A stretch of 8,368 bases of DNA from Acidimicrobiia bacterium UBA6912 (GTDB taxonomy: Bacteria > Actinomycetota > Acidimicrobiia > Spongiisociales > UBA5794): positions 15,067 through 23,434 of the forward strand of contig DKBA01000264.1 in assembly GCA_002450985.1 (NCBI GenBank). The letters are read 5' to 3'. Both the position numbers and the translations under genes were made by a program. Within the stretch, counting starts at the first letter, position 1, and each line of letters starts with the position of its first letter. Under the pieces are notes generated by a model. That model was not told where the DNA came from and did no database searches. It was given only the letters and a program-made list of their open reading frames with translations. This document shows positions 6,460-8,368 of the stretch, in pieces.

Positions 6460-6929
6460 GTCCAGTCGGTTCCGGTCTGGAACAGCTCCAGGACGAGCCC
6501 GCCGATCTCGCGCGTGTCGAAGTAGGCGAAGTGCCCGCCGTCCTCCAGCCACCCCTCCGAGATGACCTCGTACCCGAGACCGGTGAGCTCCGCGATGTCG
6601 CGGTCGAGGTCGTCCGTGAATGCGCACAGGTGGACGACGCCCTCGCCGTGACGTTCCAGGAACTCGGCTTGCACGGTGTTCCCCGACACCGGCTGGAGCA
6701 GCTCGAATTCGATGTCGCCCATCTTGGCCAGCGTTCCGCGCACCGCGGCGTCAGGCGCGGGCACCCCGTAGATCTCCCGACGTCGCGTGTGCGCCGACGG
6801 GCCCTCCTCGAACGGACCGATGCCGAGCCGTTCGTAGAACGCTTTGGCTCGATCGAGATCGCGAACGACGACCCCTATCTGGTAGGTACGATCCCACAGC
6901 CCGGAGCGGGCTCGCTGCTCATCGGTCAT
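6456..6929 (-). CDS. VOC (glyoxalase/dioxygenase-fold) protein, methylmalonyl-CoA epimerase-like
   Basis: A 157-aa cytoplasmic protein of the vicinal oxygen chelate superfamily, with two paired beta-alpha-beta-beta-beta modules. The first begins YQIGVVVRDLDRAKAFYERLGIGPF (about 17-40) and the second GEGVVHLCAFTDDLDRDIAEL (96-116). By comparison with methylmalonyl-CoA epimerase, likely metal-site positions are Gln18, Glu76, His100 and Glu148; the first is His in true epimerases. An epimerase, lyase, isomerase or binding role is therefore open. The ATG at 6929 has AGGAG four bases upstream, and sequence before it is low-quality Arg-rich frame. It is the first gene of the minus-strand block, about 107 nt downstream of a proposed start site, and overlaps the transporter gene by 4 nt. 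Confidence 0.85.
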   Translation of the reverse strand: MTDEQRARSGLWDRTYQIGVVVRDLDRAKAFYERLGIGPFEEGPSAHTRRREIYGVPAPDAAVRGTLAKMGDIEFELLQPVSGNTVQAEFLERHGEGVVHLCAFTDDLDRDIAELTGLGYEVISEGWLEDGGHFAYFDTREIGGLVLELFQTGTDWT

Positions 6930-7029
6930 GACGCTCCTCTCGCGACTCGTCCTGCGCGGCCAGATGCCATGAGGCGCCGACGAAAGCCCCCGCCGTCGGA
7001 TGCGAGCCCGGATGCAGCCGCACCTCGCA

Positions 7030-7045
7030 AGTACTCTCGGGTACC
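7030..7045 (+). promoter_or_regulatory. Operator-like element AGTACT-CTCG-GGTACC (copy 1)
   Basis: AGTACT (7030-7035), CTCG and GGTACC (7040-7045) form a GTAC-N6-GTAC dyad identical in layout to the one at 5483-5498, in the opposite orientation. It overlaps the leftward -10-like box by three bases. The copies share both hexamers exactly and differ in the 4-bp spacer, as expected for binding half-sites rather than a copied block. Binding by the nearby TetR protein is inference. Confidence 0.45.
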
Positions 7046-7048
7046 CTA
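7043..7048 (-). promoter_or_regulatory. Possible -10 box TAGGGT for the VOC-transporter unit
   Basis: On the minus strand TAGGGT matches TAnnnT and would place a transcription start near 7036, giving a leader of about 107 nt before the VOC ATG. No good -35 is visible. The same hexamer appears on the plus strand just before the TetR gene (7647-7652). Confidence 0.3.
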
Positions 7049-7060
7049 CTCGATGAACCT

Positions 7061-7092
7061 CCCGCAACGACGCCGAGACATGCGGTTGCGGG
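7061..7092. repeat. Separated inverted repeat CCCGCAAC / GTTGCGGG
   Basis: CCCGCAAC (7061-7068) and GTTGCGGG (7085-7092) are perfect 8-bp inverted arms with a 16-nt spacer, in the leader of the SnoaL-like gene and near the expected leftward -35 region. It could be a second regulator site (arm centres 24 bp apart) or an RNA hairpin in the SnoaL transcript. Chance is possible. Confidence 0.35.
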
Positions 7093-7129
7093 TCGGCATC
7101 ACCGCCAACGCGAGCCAGCCGAGGGAGCC

Positions 7130-7633
7130 ATGGAGCCGCGACCCCGATCCGAGCCGTTCAGCTACACCCGCGACCGCGTCGACGATCGGCTCGAGATCGC
7201 CGATCTGCTCCATCGGTACGCCTACCACTTCGACCGCAATGAACCCGAGCACATCGCGCCGTTGTTCACCGATGACGCCGTGATCGACTACGGACCGGAC
7301 GTGGCGCCGATTCGGGGTCGGGAGGAGATCGTGGGGCGGATCAGCCCAGGGCTCGAGCACATCTTTGCGGCGACGAGCCATCACGTCAGCAACGTGCTGG
7401 TGCGTTTCGTCGCCGCAGACGCAGCAGACGTCGTGGCCTACGTCTACGCCTGGCATCGGTACCACGAACGGTCCGAGGTGGGTCATCTGTGGGGCCAATA
7501 CCACCTGCGCGCCCGTCGCACGGACACAGGATGGAGGCTCTCGGAGCTGGTGCTTCGGGCGGTCGCCGTGACCGACTTCCACCGGGACCGCATGCATCCG
7601 ATCGGTCGCCGTGAGACGAATGCCAACCCGTGA
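7130..7633 (+). CDS. SnoaL-like (NTF2-fold) protein, BaiE-type dehydratase/isomerase candidate
   Basis: A 167-aa cytoplasmic protein with the cone-shaped NTF2-like fold of the SnoaL_4 group: an N-terminal helix IADLLHRYAYHFDR (23-36), LFTDDAVIDYG (45-55), TSHHVSNVLVRF (82-93), and a C-terminal strand GWRLSELVLRAVAVTDFHRD. Several positions match, from memory, the active site of bile acid 7-alpha-dehydratase BaiE: Tyr30, Asp35, His84 or His85, and Arg143, before a similar xxxFxRDxxxxI ending. Relatives include scytalone dehydratase, ketosteroid isomerase-like enzymes and polyketide cyclases, so dehydration, isomerisation or a non-catalytic binding role are all possible. The start at 7130 has GAGG five bases upstream. 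It is transcribed away from the VOC operon and towards the TetR gene, 28 bp ahead, and may share a transcript with it. Confidence 0.85.
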   Translation: MEPRPRSEPFSYTRDRVDDRLEIADLLHRYAYHFDRNEPEHIAPLFTDDAVIDYGPDVAPIRGREEIVGRISPGLEHIFAATSHHVSNVLVRFVAADAADVVAYVYAWHRYHERSEVGHLWGQYHLRARRTDTGWRLSELVLRAVAVTDFHRDRMHPIGRRETNANP

Positions 7634-7646
7634 ATACGTCGTGAAC

Positions 7647-7652
7647 TAGGGT
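7647..7652 (+). promoter_or_regulatory. Possible -10 box TAGGGT before the TetR gene
   Basis: TAGGGT ends nine bases before the ATG at 7662. If used as a -10 box, the transcript would start at or within about three bases of the ATG, giving the leaderless mRNA common in actinobacteria. No clear Shine-Dalgarno precedes 7662 (AGGG at 7648-7651 is a weak one at a long spacing), which fits. No -35 is evident. Confidence 0.25.
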
Positions 7653-7661
7653 CTGGACGGC

Positions 7662-8285
7662 ATGGCGACGAGTGGCAGCCCAATGGCCGACGCATTCGAC
7701 GACGAGGCCCGCTCGGGAGTCGAGGAGGTCGACGATCCGGTCAGGACGACGATCCTCGACACGACGTACACCCTGCTGATCGACAAGGGCTACACCGAGG
7801 TCACGACCGACGACATCGCGGCGGCCGCCCGGGTGAGCAAGGCGACCATCTACCGCTACTGGCGCACCAAGCAGGAGCTCGTCGTCGCCGCCGCCAGAAT
7901 GCACTTCGGCGCCGCCGATGCGCCGGATCTCGGGTCGTTCGCCGACGAGATCCGGTGGATCCTGGAACACCGCCTCGAGGACTACCGGGAGCCGGGCACG
8001 CTGCGTCTCGTCGGCAGCCTGGTCGGGGCCGCGACCACCGATTCGCAGCTCCAGACCCTGTTCACCGAGTGGGTCGAGCAGCTCAGCCGGGCGATACGCC
8101 GGGTGGTGCAACGCGGCATCGCTCGCGGCGACGTCCGTCCGGAGGTCGATCTCCTCGCCCTCGAGACCCTGGTGGCCGGCATCGTCGCCCGCACGGTGGT
8201 CGCCCAGCACAGCTTCTCGCTCGCCACCGTGGAGCGCATCGTCGACCTCATCTCGCAGGCGGCCGGCCCCCCGGCTGCCGAGTGA
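7662..8285 (+). CDS. TetR/AcrR-family transcriptional regulator
   Basis: A 207-aa DNA-binding protein of normal family length. The N-terminal domain has a first helix TTILDTTYTLLIDKGYTEV (about 29-47) and then the classic helix-turn-helix TTDDIAAAARVSKATIYRYW (48-67) with the usual TKQEL after it. Residues from about 75 to 200 form the helical ligand-binding and dimerisation domain, including WVEQLSRAIRRVVQRGIARGDV, typical of the AcrR-like C-terminal type. Such proteins act mostly as dimeric repressors released by a small ligand. About 25 acidic, poorly structured residues precede the fold; ATG 7683 is an alternative start that would shorten this tail by seven. It lies 28 bp after the SnoaL-like gene. 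Likely targets are the two GTAC-N6-GTAC elements at 7030 and 5483; neither sits directly before this gene, so autoregulation would need read-through from the SnoaL promoter. Confidence 0.93.
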   Translation: MATSGSPMADAFDDEARSGVEEVDDPVRTTILDTTYTLLIDKGYTEVTTDDIAAAARVSKATIYRYWRTKQELVVAAARMHFGAADAPDLGSFADEIRWILEHRLEDYREPGTLRLVGSLVGAATTDSQLQTLFTEWVEQLSRAIRRVVQRGIARGDVRPEVDLLALETLVAGIVARTVVAQHSFSLATVERIVDLISQAAGPPAAE

Positions 8286-8289
8286 CGGC

Positions 8290-8368
8290 ATGCCGGCACG
8301 CAGGGTCGTGCCGGGATTCCGGGTCCGAGACCTTCGCAGGCTCGAGATGGGCAGCCGCATCGCTCGTC
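8290..8368 (+). CDS. Possible start of a next gene, truncated by the window edge
   Basis: An ATG at 8290, five bases after the TetR stop, opens a frame that stays open to the window end (26 codons, beginning MPARRVVPGFRVRD and containing LRRLEMGSRIAR). The spacing would suit an operon partner, but there is no clear Shine-Dalgarno and no recognisable motif. A second in-frame ATG is at 8347. An open frame this short is expected by chance in GC-rich DNA. Confidence 0.25.
   Translation, partial: MPARRVVPGFRVRDLRRLEMGSRIAR
8293..8314 (+). terminator. Hairpin after the TetR gene, possible terminator
   Basis: CCGGCACG (8293-8300) and CGTGCCGG (8307-8314) form a perfect 8-bp stem with a 6-nt loop, beginning eight bases after the TetR stop. 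No T-run follows. If the frame starting at 8290 is a real gene, this hairpin lies in its first codons instead and a terminator role is unlikely; the two calls compete. Confidence 0.4.

Larger units (their letters stand above)
6930..7129. other. Divergent intergenic control region
   Basis: These 200 bases separate the leftward VOC gene from the rightward SnoaL-like gene. I see no coding sequence in either direction. The region holds the GTAC-N6-GTAC element (7030-7045), a leftward -10-like TAGGGT (7043-7048) and a separated 8-bp inverted repeat (7061-7092). It should contain promoters for both directions, though no clear rightward promoter is visible. Confidence 0.6.

Noticed and set aside
6460..6627. 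Longer transporter start at 6627
   Set aside because: The added 56 residues are Arg-rich and antisense-like, and the GTG at 6459 with its 4-nt overlap fits the first membrane helix.
1..6929. Propionate link between mmsA (propionyl-CoA producer) and the epimerase-like VOC protein
   Set aside because: They are far apart on opposite strands in separate units, and the VOC protein lacks the first epimerase His ligand, so a shared methylmalonyl-CoA pathway is not supported.
7386..8360. 324-codon leftward open frame opposite the SnoaL and TetR genes
   Set aside because: Arg/Gly-rich composition without domain motifs, fully antisense to two well-supported genes.
1..8368. CRISPR arrays, tRNA/rRNA genes, insertion sequences, phage or attachment sites
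   Set aside because: No spaced direct repeats, no tRNA-like cloverleaf, no transposase or integrase frame and no terminal repeats were seen.

Overview
High-GC window with GTG starts, very few AT-rich stretches and dense gene packing. This fits an actinobacterium. The protein style (a flavin enoate-reductase-like enzyme, SnoaL-like, VOC and TetR genes together) would suit a soil or aquatic lineage such as Acidimicrobiia or a relative, but that placement is inference.

Layout. (1) 1-747 (+): C-terminal half of a CoA-acylating methylmalonate-semialdehyde dehydrogenase, cut by the window edge. (2) 837-1568 (+): a classical short-chain dehydrogenase with a strong ribosome binding site. It meets the next block tail to tail, with only 3 bp between stop codons, and a perfect palindrome covers both stops. 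(3) 6929 down to 1572 (-): five genes in one direction, in transcription order VOC-fold protein, EamA/DMT transporter, ATC-hydrolase-like protein, 685-aa old-yellow-enzyme/Fe-S/FAD reductase, and zinc-type alcohol dehydrogenase. The transporter overlaps the VOC gene by 4 nt. A 15-codon mini-ORF overlaps the genes on both sides between the ATC-hydrolase-like gene and the reductase. A 64-bp gap at 5439-5502 probably carries an internal promoter. (4) 6930-7129: a 200-bp divergent control region. (5) 7130-8285 (+): a SnoaL/BaiE-like lyase or isomerase, then a TetR regulator. A possible further gene start lies at 8290.

How the genes may work together (inference). The minus-strand block plus the SnoaL-like enzyme look like a small catabolic module: uptake or export (DMT), dehydration or isomerisation (SnoaL/BaiE-like), reduction of an enone or dienoyl-CoA (flavoprotein), alcohol/ketone interconversion (alcohol dehydrogenase, perhaps the SDR), and a TetR sensor. 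The set of enzyme classes resembles that of bile-acid 7-dehydroxylation (SDR, BaiCD/BaiH-type flavoenzyme, BaiE-type dehydratase). The substrate is not visible in the sequence.

The most useful new signal is non-coding. A 16-bp element, AGTACT-N4-GGTACC (core GTAC-N6-GTAC), occurs in the only two promoter-like gaps of the minus-strand block (7030-7045 and 5483-5498), each time directly beside a TAnnnT -10 box reading leftward. It is a good candidate operator for the TetR protein at 7662-8285, and would tie the two transcription units and the SnoaL gene into one regulon.
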